A stretch of DNA of 14,611 nt from an uncultured Synergistales bacterium (GTDB lineage Bacteria; Synergistota; Synergistia; Synergistales; Aminobacteriaceae): contig CAJOGG010000127.1 of NCBI GenBank assembly GCA_905234205.1, forward strand, positions 1 to 14,611, written 5' to 3'. The notes under the pieces are model-generated. The model made no database searches. It was not told the origin of the DNA and saw only the letters and a list, made by a program, of their open reading frames with translations. Shown one piece after another: positions 7,712 to 13,869 of this stretch. Made by a program: the position numbers and the translations under genes. Position 1 is the stretch's first letter; every line of letters begins with the position of its first letter.

Positions 7712-7989
7712 CTATTGCGCGTTAAATTCTCTGTAGATTTCTTTAGCGTGTTCATTCATGATTTTCAAGAATCGCTGTTCGGGAGTGTCTGCCTCTTTAT
7801 TTGTCCAGCCTAGAAGATAGTTTGGGTCTTTGTCGAAGAATCGTCAAGTCCACATTCATACCTGCTGATAGTTGCGCCCGATACATTCATTTCTACGCCA
7901 AGTTCGAGTTGGGTCATGTTCTTGCTTATTCGAAGTTCCGATAATCTGCTGCCAAATGCCGTTGAGATAAATTTTCTCTTACGTGCCAT
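7712..7989 (-). pseudogene. Broken XRE-family regulator, second copy
   Basis: Paralogue of the repressor at 6604-6915. From the ATG at 7989, which has an intact TGGAGGAAT site, it reads MARKRKFISTAF through SRYECGLDDSS in good register. It then shifts frame and stops at 7810, giving 59 residues. Compared with copy 1, 34 bases are absent, apparently lost between two CGAA tetramers, removing helix-4 residues (FDTVLKIAKLFG region). The rest of the protein (DPNYLLGWTNKEADTPEQ and on to a stop at 7712-7714) is preserved in another frame. The remaining 59 residues keep the recognition helix, so a short DNA-binding fragment could still be made, but a stable fold seems unlikely. Confidence 0.85.
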
Positions 7990-8050
7990 GATAAATTCCT
8001 CCATATCTAATTTCATAGCCCGCATGAACGGCAATTGTTTATACAAATCG

Positions 8051-8073
8051 CGTAAAACTTTCGAAAATTTGCG
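8051..8073. promoter_or_regulatory. Candidate XRE operator, copy 2
   Basis: CGTAAA-N11-TTTGCG (arms 8051-8056 and 8068-8073), with the same 23-base geometry as at 6977-6999 but one arm position changed. If the surviving repressor binds both, it controls the first TasA-like gene and the operon of the second and third from separate promoters. Confidence 0.4.
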
Positions 8074-8104
8074 TAACGCTCAAACATGAAGAACACTATC
8101 TGCA

Positions 8105-8110
8105 TATAAT
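8105..8110 (+). promoter_or_regulatory. -10 box of the TasA-like 2 / TasA-like 3 / signal peptidase operon
   Basis: TATAAT, conserved with copy 1 at 7031-7036. No good -35 is visible at 16-18 bases upstream (AAACAT-like sequence), as in copy 1. The ribosome site AAAGGA follows at 8141-8146. Confidence 0.45.
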
Positions 8111-8155
8111 GCCTATAAATTATTCAGTAAGATAAACAAGAAAGGATTGGTTAAA

Positions 8156-8692
8156 TTGCTTAGGAAGTGGAAACTTTCTGTACGTAGTCAATTTGTAATT
8201 GTAGCTGTGTCATTGTTCTTAATAACAACGATTCTTGGAATGAGTGCTTCTTTGCATGATGTGGTGGAATATCGACCTTCGTTTTACGTAATTGGAAGTG
8301 GTGACGTAAATATTAACTTTACTGAAACCGCCCCCATTAATCGGCTTGTAGAAAGGGGAAAAGTTATTGAGTGTGCGCCAACAATCATAAATGAAGGTCA
8401 AATAGACGCATACTTGTTCATTGAACTTGACATGGACATGAGAAATTTCCTAATCATGAGCATAGATAACAGGTTGCATCGGTTTGAGGACAACTTTTAT
8501 TATTACGGCATAAGTAAAGACTTAAGCAGCTTTTCCCCAGGTGATCAATGCACAATATTTAACTCTATAGAGATAACGGCTGACGAGCGCACGTCATGTG
8601 ATTTTGCGATCAAAGCTTATGCCATTCAAACCTTGGGCTATGAAAATTCAACCTCGCAAGACGTCTGGAAAGATATCCATGATACATATTAG
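8156..8692 (+). CDS. TasA-like SipW-dependent secreted protein 2
   Basis: A 178-residue exported protein. The N-terminus (MLRKWKLSVRSQF, then a hydrophobic core to TTILGMSA at 24-31) is nearly the same as in the third paralogue and resembles SipW-type signal peptides, in which cleavage follows a G-x-x-A element. The mature part has a strand-rich body, DAYLFIELDMDM at 84-95, SPGDQ at 127-131 and the C-terminal KAYAIQTLGYEN (153-164) followed by QDVWKDI. That AYAIQ...W ending is one I associate with SipW-dependent-type proteins of gut bacteria. The PG turn expected near residue 66 is replaced by ERGK. An in-frame TTG at 8147 abuts the AAAGGA, so the TTG at 8156 (spacing 9, and matching the start of paralogue 3) is chosen. 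It is 15 bases from the next gene; the three downstream genes look co-transcribed. Confidence 0.72.
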   Translation: MLRKWKLSVRSQFVIVAVSLFLITTILGMSASLHDVVEYRPSFYVIGSGDVNINFTETAPINRLVERGKVIECAPTIINEGQIDAYLFIELDMDMRNFLIMSIDNRLHRFEDNFYYYGISKDLSSFSPGDQCTIFNSIEITADERTSCDFAIKAYAIQTLGYENSTSQDVWKDIHDTY

Positions 8693-8707
8693 AACGGGGG
8701 GACTAAT

Positions 8708-9271
8708 TTGCTTAGGCAACGGAAATTTTCTGTGCGTGTTCAATTTCTGATGATAGCTGTTTCAATGTTCATTATGACAACTATTTTGGGACTTAGTGCT
8801 TACTTGAACAAAAACGTATCAAGTTCAATATCGTTTAATGTAATGACGGAGTCTGATATGTATATTGAACTGATTTACAATAAAGAAACTGCGTTTGATG
8901 TCGTCCCGGGCGAAAAAATTGATTTAGACCTTAAGGTTCAAAACAATAGCAAATTTCCCGTGTATTTATTCGCAAGACTCAGTGAAAAAAAAGGAGTTAT
9001 TCATAAAAAGTATCTTGGTCCATGGGAATCTTTTGATTACGAGGGAACGAATGTTTACTATTACGGACAAGAAGATGAACTCAAAGCAGTCAGTGGCAAA
9101 GATAAGTACAATAATGATGGAGAAATCGTTGACTTTATTGACTATGTAACAATCAGTGACGATGTTAAAGGTGGGCAAGGTACATTGTCCATTACTGTCT
9201 ATGCTATTCAAACTGCAGGACATACCGAATCAACTCCAGAAGCAATTTGGCATGACGTGGAGCAAGGATAA
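8708..9271 (+). CDS. TasA-like SipW-dependent secreted protein 3
   Basis: A 187-residue exported protein and the most typical of the three. The signal segment is MLRQRKFSVRVQF, a hydrophobic core, then ILGLSAYLN (26-34), close to the GTYAYF-like ending of SipW substrates. The mature region starts with SSSISF, as many TasA-family proteins do, and contains VVPGEKIDLDLKVQNN (65-80), VYLFARL (85-91) and the end motif VYAIQTAGH (164-172) followed by PEAIWHDV. Such proteins are cut by SipW and, in Bacillus, assemble into matrix fibres (TasA) or are surface-bound (camelysin, CalY). The TTG start at 8708 has a G-rich site (GGGGGG, 8696-8701) before it. The signal peptidase gene begins 3 bases after the stop, a strong functional link. 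Fibre formation here is inference. Confidence 0.78.
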   Translation: MLRQRKFSVRVQFLMIAVSMFIMTTILGLSAYLNKNVSSSISFNVMTESDMYIELIYNKETAFDVVPGEKIDLDLKVQNNSKFPVYLFARLSEKKGVIHKKYLGPWESFDYEGTNVYYYGQEDELKAVSGKDKYNNDGEIVDFIDYVTISDDVKGGQGTLSITVYAIQTAGHTESTPEAIWHDVEQG

Positions 9272-9274
9272 ATC

Positions 9275-9808
9275 ATGAGAAAGCTATTTCTAAATTTCAT
9301 TCATTCATTGTCAAGTATCTCGTCAATAGTTTGTGCTGTATCTCTTGCGCTTCTGTTGCTTGGCATAAAACCATTCATCATCATATCGTCGTCAATGGAG
9401 CCAGCGTTCACAAAAGGGAGTCTAATTCTAATTAATACTCGTGCTCAACTTTCTGACGTTCGAATCGGAGACCCTATAGCATATCGCGCTGACTCGGGCA
9501 TGTTGGTATTTCACAGACTTGTTGGAAAAAATCTCTTACAAGGTGATGCTAACAAAGACCCTCAATATGTTGAACTCACAGAGAAAAATTTTATCGGCAC
9601 GGAGTTTTTCACGATCCCTTTGCTTGGCGATGAAGTCTCAAAGTTGTTGGAGAGGCGCGGCACCATATGGCTAATTATTCTAGCGTGCTTTGTGTGCTCG
9701 TGTTTGCCTTGGGATTCTAGCAAGAGTAAGAAACAGGAGGTGATTAAAAATTATGAACGATACGATTTTCTCCCAGATCCTAAAAGTTCGCGATACAGGG
9801 TTGGTTAA
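9275..9808 (+). CDS. sipW: SipW-type signal peptidase I (Ser-His, S26B)
   Basis: Membrane signal peptidase of the endoplasmic-reticulum/SipW type, which releases TasA-like proteins from their signal peptides outside the membrane. The N-terminal membrane segment (about 14-37) runs into SSSMEP with the catalytic Ser40. Next come GDPIAY (65-70), LVFHRL with His80 in place of the Lys of ordinary bacterial signal peptidases, and GDANKD (90-95). A second membrane segment (about 128-145) ends in PWDSSKSKK. This Ser-His pair and the C-terminal membrane segment mark it as SipW-like, not LepB-like. AAGGA lies 6 bases before the ATG. The last 56 bases overlap the next reading frame, so the final residues (after about 160) may be tolerated extension. 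Its three likely substrates are encoded directly upstream. Confidence 0.9.
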   Translation: MRKLFLNFIHSLSSISSIVCAVSLALLLLGIKPFIIISSSMEPAFTKGSLILINTRAQLSDVRIGDPIAYRADSGMLVFHRLVGKNLLQGDANKDPQYVELTEKNFIGTEFFTIPLLGDEVSKLLERRGTIWLIILACFVCSCLPWDSSKSKKQEVIKNYERYDFLPDPKSSRYRVG

Positions 9809-9938
9809 CATGTTCGATTATATCGGCGTGCAACGTATAGCCTTCGAGAATGAATTATACGAGCTTGTGAATTTCATTGAAGAAGATAAACGCGCTTATA
9901 TAAACTTCATTCTTCACGGTCACGCAAAAAGTTCTTAG
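9753..9938 (+). CDS. DUF5049-like small protein
   Basis: A 61-residue soluble protein. The pattern ILKVRDTGLVNMFDY, then VQRIAF, then YELVNFIEEDKRAYINFILHG matches what I remember of DUF5049, a family common in phages and mobile elements with no known function. It has the strongest ribosome site in the window (AGGAGGTGA, 9735-9743, spacing 9), so it is translated on its own although it starts inside the end of the signal peptidase gene in another frame. Its place as last gene of the TasA/SipW operon could mean a regulatory partner, or could be a trace of a mobile element that carried the locus. It is followed at once by a terminator. Confidence 0.75.
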   Translation: MNDTIFSQILKVRDTGLVNMFDYIGVQRIAFENELYELVNFIEEDKRAYINFILHGHAKSS

Positions 9939-9944
9939 TGTCAT

Positions 9945-9973
9945 GGCCTCATGAGTAATCACGGGGCCTTTAT
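9945..9973 (+). terminator. Terminator of the TasA-like/SipW operon
   Basis: Arms GGCCTC (9945-9950) and GGGGCC (9963-9968) pair over 6 positions including one G-T. Inside, TGA-GTAA-TCA adds a 3-bp stem with a 4-base loop after one mismatch. The run after it is short (tttat). It sits 6 bases after the DUF5049-like stop and just before the cdd promoter. Confidence 0.55.
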
Positions 9974-9981
9974 GTTATAAT
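9973..9981 (+). promoter_or_regulatory. Extended -10 promoter of cdd-era
   Basis: TGTTATAAT is a perfect extended -10 (TG-N-TATAAT). There is no good -35 at the right distance, which extended -10 promoters can do without. It overlaps the end of the preceding terminator and lies 42 bases before the cdd start. Confidence 0.6.
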
Positions 9982-10023
9982 CTTTGAGCTAATAAATTAT
10001 TCTAAGGTGGCTTAATAAATTTT

Positions 10024-10470
10024 ATGTCAGCACGAGAACTATGGCCTTCACAAAAAATTTCTCCCGAAGACCTATTAAATATGGCACGAGAAGCAGCAGA
10101 TAGAGCTTACGTACCTTACTCACATTTTCACGTCGGAGCAGCTATGTTATTTGAGAACGATGAAGTTATACAGTCATGCAACGTTGAAAACGCGTCTTAT
10201 GGTGTTACGATTTGTGCGGAACGTGCAGGCGTTGTCATAATGGTTTCACAAGGTAGACGAGATCCTTTAGCTATTGCCGTTGTCGGTTCACATGAAAGTG
10301 TTGATACTTATTTCACTGAAGCTTGTCCCCCGTGCGGTGCTTGTCGTCAAGTTCTCATGGAGTTCGGAAAAGATATGCTTGTGGTTATGGCCTCAAAGAC
10401 TGGCGCAAGAGTTTACGAGCTGAAAAAATTATTGCCTCATTCATTTACGCTTGATCCGGATATAGAATAA
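10024..10470 (+). CDS. cdd: Cytidine deaminase
   Basis: Zinc enzyme of pyrimidine salvage that deaminates cytidine and deoxycytidine to uridine and deoxyuridine in the cytoplasm. The 148-residue product is the small, tetrameric type. Substrate-binding NVENASYG is at 53-60. The CAE motif gives Cys64 (zinc) and Glu66 (proton transfer), and PCGAC gives zinc ligands Cys104 and Cys107. After CAER the usual T-A-I is replaced by [10 protein letters not shown], a small departure. AGGTGG lies 13 bases before the ATG, a long spacing. era follows 4 bases after the stop; cdd-era is a common pair in Firmicutes and related genomes, so co-transcription is likely. Confidence 0.93.
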   Translation: MSARELWPSQKISPEDLLNMAREAADRAYVPYSHFHVGAAMLFENDEVIQSCNVENASYGVTICAERAGVVIMVSQGRRDPLAIAVVGSHESVDTYFTEACPPCGACRQVLMEFGKDMLVVMASKTGARVYELKKLLPHSFTLDPDIE

Positions 10471-10474
10471 ATTA

Positions 10475-11342
10475 ATGAAGTGCGGAACTGTTGCAATAAT
10501 CGGCCGTCCAAACGTAGGCAAGTCCTCATTGGTAAATGCTTTGCTCAAAACTCACGCCGTAATAATCTCGCCTAAACCTCAAACTACTAGAAATTCAATC
10601 AGGTGCATATACAACGACGATAACGCGCAAATAATCTTCACTGACACTCCAGGACTTTACAGAGTCACGAATGAGAAGGACAAGTTAGGGATTTTTCTGA
10701 ACGATGAGATTCTTGACGCAATAGAATCTTCTGACGCAAAAATTAATGCCCGATGATTTAGACTTGGCCAAGAATCTTCCGCGTAATATTCCAGTTATAC
10801 TCGTAGCTAACAAATCCGACAAAGCCAATCCCGAAAAAGCTTTTAGACTTTACAGCGAACTTCATGACTTTAGCGCAAAAATTCCTGTTTCAGCTTTACA
10901 TAAACGCGGGCTTGATGAATTACTTGCAGCTATCATGAATTTCATTCCTGAAGGCGAAGCGATTTATGACCCGGAAATCTTAATGGATACGACGGAAAAA
11001 TTTATGGCCTCCGAAATAATTCGCGAAAAAATTTTGATGTTGTTGCGTGATGAAGTTCCTCATTGTGTGGCGGTTGAGATTGACGAGTACAAGAGCCCCG
11101 AAGAGTTTATAGAGCGTGCACACAGGAAATTATACATACGAGCATCATTGATAACAGAGACGACCGGGCAAAAGAAAATCGTTATAGGCGACAAAGGTAG
11201 CATGATAAAAAAGATAGGCGCGTTATCTCGTGAAGCTATCGAACAAGTTACCGGCCTACCTGTTTATCTTGCGTTGTGGGTTAAAGTTATACCAGGCTGG
11301 CGAAAAAATCACATTGCCTTAAAACGTTTGGGGTACGCATAA
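10475..11342 (+). pseudogene. era: GTPase Era, disrupted by a frameshifting deletion
   Basis: Era binds 16S rRNA through a C-terminal KH domain and helps 30S subunit maturation. The 5' part (10475-10756) has G1 GRPNVGKS (10-17), the KPQTTRN switch and DTPG (G3), then ends early at INAR-stop. The 3' part, from near 10740 in the +1 frame, resumes at [11 protein letters not shown] with VANKSD (G4), SALHKRG (G5) and a complete KH domain (VIGDKGSMIKKIG) to the normal LGYA end. Between SSDA and LMPDD the strand that reads like VIFVVEG in E. coli Era is missing, so about 11 codons plus a frame change (3k+2 bases) are lost; this is not a simple one-base slip. Without that beta strand the G domain should not fold. 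Because era is normally essential, an assembly error or a second copy must be considered. Confidence 0.85.
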
Positions 11343-11630
11343 GCGATCACGAGGCCAAGAACAAGAATTCCAAGTCCTGAATTACAACCACCGCCACCAC
11401 TTCCTCCGGTATTTGAGCTTGGTTCAGGGGGCAGGATCTGGGATATAACGATTGTAAACGTCTCGGTCGCAGTAGCTTCGGGGAAATCCTGATTAGTTAG
11501 CCGTAGATTATACATGAGTTTGCTATTTTGCTGCTAAACTCAATCCCGGTGGCAACGTCCCGCTTATAACCTCCAGTTTGTTATAACTGGTAAAATTGCA
11601 AGTAACATCTCGTGAAATTTGTATCAGTAT
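11343..11630 (-). pseudogene. Remnant of a Synergist-CTERM surface protein with a putative Ig (He_PIG) repeat
   Basis: Decayed 3' end of a large exported protein. One frame gives VISGTLPPGLSLAAK (11524-11568), the hallmark opening of a He_PIG/Ig-like repeat, and then stops. A second frame (11515 leftwards) picks up near the end of such a repeat, YNLRLTNQDF and ATATETFTIVIS, followed by a Pro/Ser/Gly stretch, GGGGCNSG and the hydrophobic LGILVLGLVIAYA. The GGGGCN plus hydrophobic segment matches the Synergist-CTERM sorting signal as I know it. The basic tail and stop seem lost where the sequence meets the era stop. The middle of the repeat is missing and no upstream domains remain. A short perfect palindrome, CCAGTT-N6-AACTGG, lies at 11573-11590. 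No functional product is expected. Confidence 0.65.
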
Positions 11631-11633
11631 AAC

Positions 11634-11665
11634 AAAAACTCCCCCAACGTTAAAAGCTGGAGGAG
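11634..11665 (-). terminator. Rho-independent terminator of metK
   Basis: On the minus strand, CTCCTCCAGC pairs with GTTGGGGGAG over 10 positions (two G-T pairs) around a 7-base loop, followed by TTTTT. It lies 24 bases after the metK stop. Confidence 0.8.
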
Positions 11666-11688
11666 CTTCACAAGATTTTTCGTGCGCG

Positions 11689-12891
11689 TTAGATTCCTGC
11701 TGCTCTGCGTAATGCGTCGGCTCTGTCGGTTTCCTCCCAACCTGGCAAAACTGGCAAGTCAATCCTCCCCATATGGCCATATGCTGCTAAAGCTTTGTAC
11801 TGTGGTCTACGTAAATCAAGGTCACGAATTATTGCCGCTGGTCTGAAGTCAAAATGTTCTCGCAAAAGTTTCACGATCTTATCCTCGCTAATTTTTGCTG
11901 TCCCGAATGTGTTGACGTTGAGCGAAACAGGTTCGGCCACTCCGATAGCATAGGCAACTTGAATTTGACATTCATCAGCTAATCCGGCCGCAACGATATT
12001 TTTAGCCGCGTAACGAGTCATGTATGCGCCGCTCCTGTCAACTTTCGTGGGGTCTTTTCCGGAAAATGCTCCGCCACCATGTGGTACCCAGCCGCCGTAA
12101 GTGTCAACGATAATTTTTCGCCCGGTCAATCCCGAATCAGCCATAGGGCCACCCTTTACAAAACGTCCTGTAGGATTTACGAATATTCGCGTGTTGTTGT
12201 CGATTAAATACTCTGGAATTATAGGCGTGATTACATTTTCGATTATGTCCGCACGAATCTGCTTTAACGTCGCTTCCGGGTGATGCTGTGCAGAAACTAC
12301 AATTGTATCAGCGTGAACGGCCTTGCGATTCTCATAACGTAACGATACCTGCGTTTTTCCGTCCGGCCTCAAATATGCAAGCGTGCCATCTTTACGGACC
12401 TTTGTTAATTGTCGTGCTAATGCGTGTGATAAAGCTATTGGCATTGGCATAAATTCTTTCGTCTCGTTGGTCGCGTAACCAAACATCATGCCTTGGTCGC
12501 CTGCTCCAGTTTTTGCTATGTCAGCTTCAGTTACGGAACCATTCTCGCGAACTTCGATAGCGTTATCGACTCCTTGAGCTATATCGCCTGATTGTTCGTC
12601 AATAGCCGTGAGCACCGCGCAAGTATCTCCGTCGAAGCCGTATTTAGCTCTTGTATAGCCTATATCATTTACGATAGTACGAGCGATTTTGGGAATGTCA
12701 ACGTAAGTTTTCGTGCTTATCTCGCCTGCAACTACTACAAGCCCCGTCGAAACGAGAACTTCACAAGCAACGCGTCCCATAGGATCGTCCTTGAGAATTG
12801 CGTCAAGTACTCCGTCGGAAATCTGATCCGCAACTTTATCGGGGTGTCCTTCAGTTACTGACTCTGACGAAAAAATGAAATTGTCTGCCAT
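11689..12891 (-). CDS. metK: S-adenosylmethionine synthetase
   Basis: Cytoplasmic enzyme that makes S-adenosylmethionine from methionine and ATP, releasing phosphate and pyrophosphate. The 400-residue protein is full length. Signature pieces are [13 protein letters not shown] (15-27), [12 protein letters not shown] (129-140) and the phosphate-loop motif [19 protein letters not shown] (271-289). AAGGAGG at 12903-12909 is about 11 bases from the ATG. The gene is preceded by a SAM-I riboswitch and terminator, so its product shuts off its own transcription, and it is followed by a good terminator, so it is probably a single-gene transcript. Confidence 0.96.
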   Translation of the reverse strand: MADNFIFSSESVTEGHPDKVADQISDGVLDAILKDDPMGRVACEVLVSTGLVVVAGEISTKTYVDIPKIARTIVNDIGYTRAKYGFDGDTCAVLTAIDEQSGDIAQGVDNAIEVRENGSVTEADIAKTGAGDQGMMFGYATNETKEFMPMPIALSHALARQLTKVRKDGTLAYLRPDGKTQVSLRYENRKAVHADTIVVSAQHHPEATLKQIRADIIENVITPIIPEYLIDNNTRIFVNPTGRFVKGGPMADSGLTGRKIIVDTYGGWVPHGGGAFSGKDPTKVDRSGAYMTRYAAKNIVAAGLADECQIQVAYAIGVAEPVSLNVNTFGTAKISEDKIVKLLREHFDFRPAAIIRDLDLRRPQYKALAAYGHMGRIDLPVLPGWEETDRADALRRAAGI

Positions 12892-12910
12892 AAAAATTTT
12901 GCCTCCTTAC

Positions 12911-12947
12911 AAAAAATGTACCCTCCTGAAAGATTCAAGAGAGTACA
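12911..12947 (-). terminator. Riboswitch-controlled terminator upstream of metK
   Basis: TGTACTCTCTTGA pairs fully with TCAGGAGGGTACA (13 pairs, two of them G-T) around a 5-base loop and is followed by six T. The 5' arm (CTCTCTT) can instead pair with the GAGAGAG that forms the 3' side of riboswitch helix P1 (near 12973-12979), the expected antiterminator. Binding of SAM should free the terminator and stop transcription before metK. Confidence 0.9.
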
Positions 12948-12975
12948 CGCAAAATTTTGCTTTATAATTCCCTCT

Positions 12976-13076
12976 CTCTCATCATTCAGCTTTAACTTTG
13001 CTGCCGATATTGGCACCTGATTCAAACAGGTTGTCGGGCTTCACAGGGTCGGTCCCTCTGCCTCTCTTGATGAAAG
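12976..13076 (-). promoter_or_regulatory. SAM-I riboswitch (S-box) aptamer
   Basis: Minus-strand consensus blocks appear in order: CATCAAGAGAGGCAGAGGGA, CCGACCCTGTGAAGCCCGAC, AACCTG, GGTGCCAATATCGGCAGC and GATGAGAG. The P1 helix is CTTTCATC (13076-13069) with GATGAGAG (12983-12976). The GAAGCCC and GGTGCCAA blocks are the conserved parts of the SAM pocket and adjoining helices. The order and spacing match class I SAM riboswitches, and the gene downstream is metK, a usual target. Confidence 0.95.
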
Positions 13077-13093
13077 TTAGTGTATGTTAATTA

Positions 13094-13120
13094 ATTATCT
13101 ATATGCTACTTTGAATACAA
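13094..13120 (-). promoter_or_regulatory. Possible metK promoter
   Basis: TTGTAT (13115-13120) in the 3' end of rpsD could be a -35. GATAAT (13094-13099, spacer 15) or TAATTA two bases on (spacer 17) could be the -10. Transcription would then begin just before the riboswitch. No terminator is seen between rpsD and this point, so read-through from rpsD is also possible. Confidence 0.3.
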
Positions 13121-13717
13121 CTCGACTGCGAGAATCTCGTTTACGTCGATCGGAAGTTCCTCACGTAAAGGCTCACGAATCAACTTTGCGCTGAACTGTG
13201 CTTTGTCCTTCTCAATATAAGGCACGCTGAACGATACAAGGCCGTTGAAATTTGCATCGATCAATGGATTTGTGCGCGTGGCTTCTTTGAGGCTAACGAC
13301 GTCATTAACACTCACGCCAAACGAAGGAATGTCAACCTTCTTGCCATTGACTAGAATATGACCATGACTCACGAGCTGGCGAGCCTGACGAATTGAACGC
13401 GCGAACCCGATTCTATAAACTATGTTATCTAATCTGCACTCTAAAGCCTTTAATAAAGCTACGCCCGTCATTTCCTGACTCTTTCTGGCTATTTCGAAAT
13501 AACGCGCAAATTGTCTCTCAAGGATTCCGTAATAAGCTTTGATCTTCTGCTTCTCCATTAACTGAAGGCCATACTGTGAAACTTTCTGACCTGCTCTGGC
13601 TGCTGCGGCGGCTGCGTTCTTCTTTACGTCTGAGCGCTTCAATGCTTTTGGGTGGCCGCAAACGTTTACGCCCAAATGTCTGCATAACTTAAATCTCGGT
13701 TCTCTTCGTGTTGCCAT
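13106..13717 (-). CDS. rpsD: Small-subunit ribosomal protein uS4
   Basis: Primary 16S rRNA-binding protein that starts 30S assembly. It has 203 residues, the usual length. The N-terminal part is [21 protein letters not shown]; the middle carries [21 protein letters not shown], and the S4 RNA-binding domain (about 93-155) reads [36 protein letters not shown] at 13732 is in frame but touches the AAGGAG at 13733-13738; the ATG at 13717 gives the normal N-terminus. In many genomes rpsD sits in the alpha operon beside rpsK and rpoA; here it is alone, as in Bacillus. Only two Cys are near the N-terminus, so a zinc-binding form is not supported. Confidence 0.95.
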   Translation of the reverse strand: MATRREPRFKLCRHLGVNVCGHPKALKRSDVKKNAAAAAARAGQKVSQYGLQLMEKQKIKAYYGILERQFARYFEIARKSQEMTGVALLKALECRLDNIVYRIGFARSIRQARQLVSHGHILVNGKKVDIPSFGVSVNDVVSLKEATRTNPLIDANFNGLVSFSVPYIEKDKAQFSAKLIREPLREELPIDVNEILAVELYSK

Positions 13718-13769
13718 AAGTTTTGTGAACACTCCTTATTAATTTATAGTCTATGTCAAAAACTTTTCG

Positions 13770-13798
13770 AGTTTAACATTAAGGCTTGATTTTGTAAA
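13770..13798 (-). promoter_or_regulatory. Possible rpsD promoter
   Basis: TTTACA (13793-13798) and TAAACT (13770-13775) with a 17-base spacer. A nearer TTGACA (13752-13757) has no matching -10 at a usable distance. Confidence 0.3.
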
Positions 13799-13802
13799 GA
13801 TT

Positions 13803-13830
13803 TTGCATGACATTACGTTGCTTGTATAAT
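13803..13830 (+). promoter_or_regulatory. Promoter of the MFS transporter gene
   Basis: TTGCAT (13803-13808) as -35 and a perfect TATAAT (13825-13830) as -10 with a 16-base spacer, 39 bases before the chosen ATG. Confidence 0.55.
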
Positions 13831-13869
13831 AACCACACCCTCAAATTTTACTACACAATGGAGAAAATC

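Larger units (their letters stand above)
7684..8149. repeat. Direct repeat copy 2: broken repressor plus divergent control region
   Basis: Diverged copy of 6579-7072. It is about 28 bases shorter, mostly because of a 34-base loss inside the repressor gene. It holds the second repressor remnant, the operator-like inverted repeat, TATAAT and the AAGAAAGGATTG ribosome site, here in front of the second TasA-like gene. Confidence 0.85.

Noticed and set aside
10746..11342. Separate small GTPase or KH protein starting at the ATG at 10746
   Set aside because: The sequence is plainly the 3' part of Era (G4, G5, KH) and lacks G1-G3 and a ribosome site; it is better described as half of a broken gene.
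11523..11780. 85-codon minus-strand frame from metK into the spacer as one gene
   Set aside because: It joins an out-of-frame shadow of the metK end to the surface-protein remnant, crosses the metK terminator and has no ribosome site.
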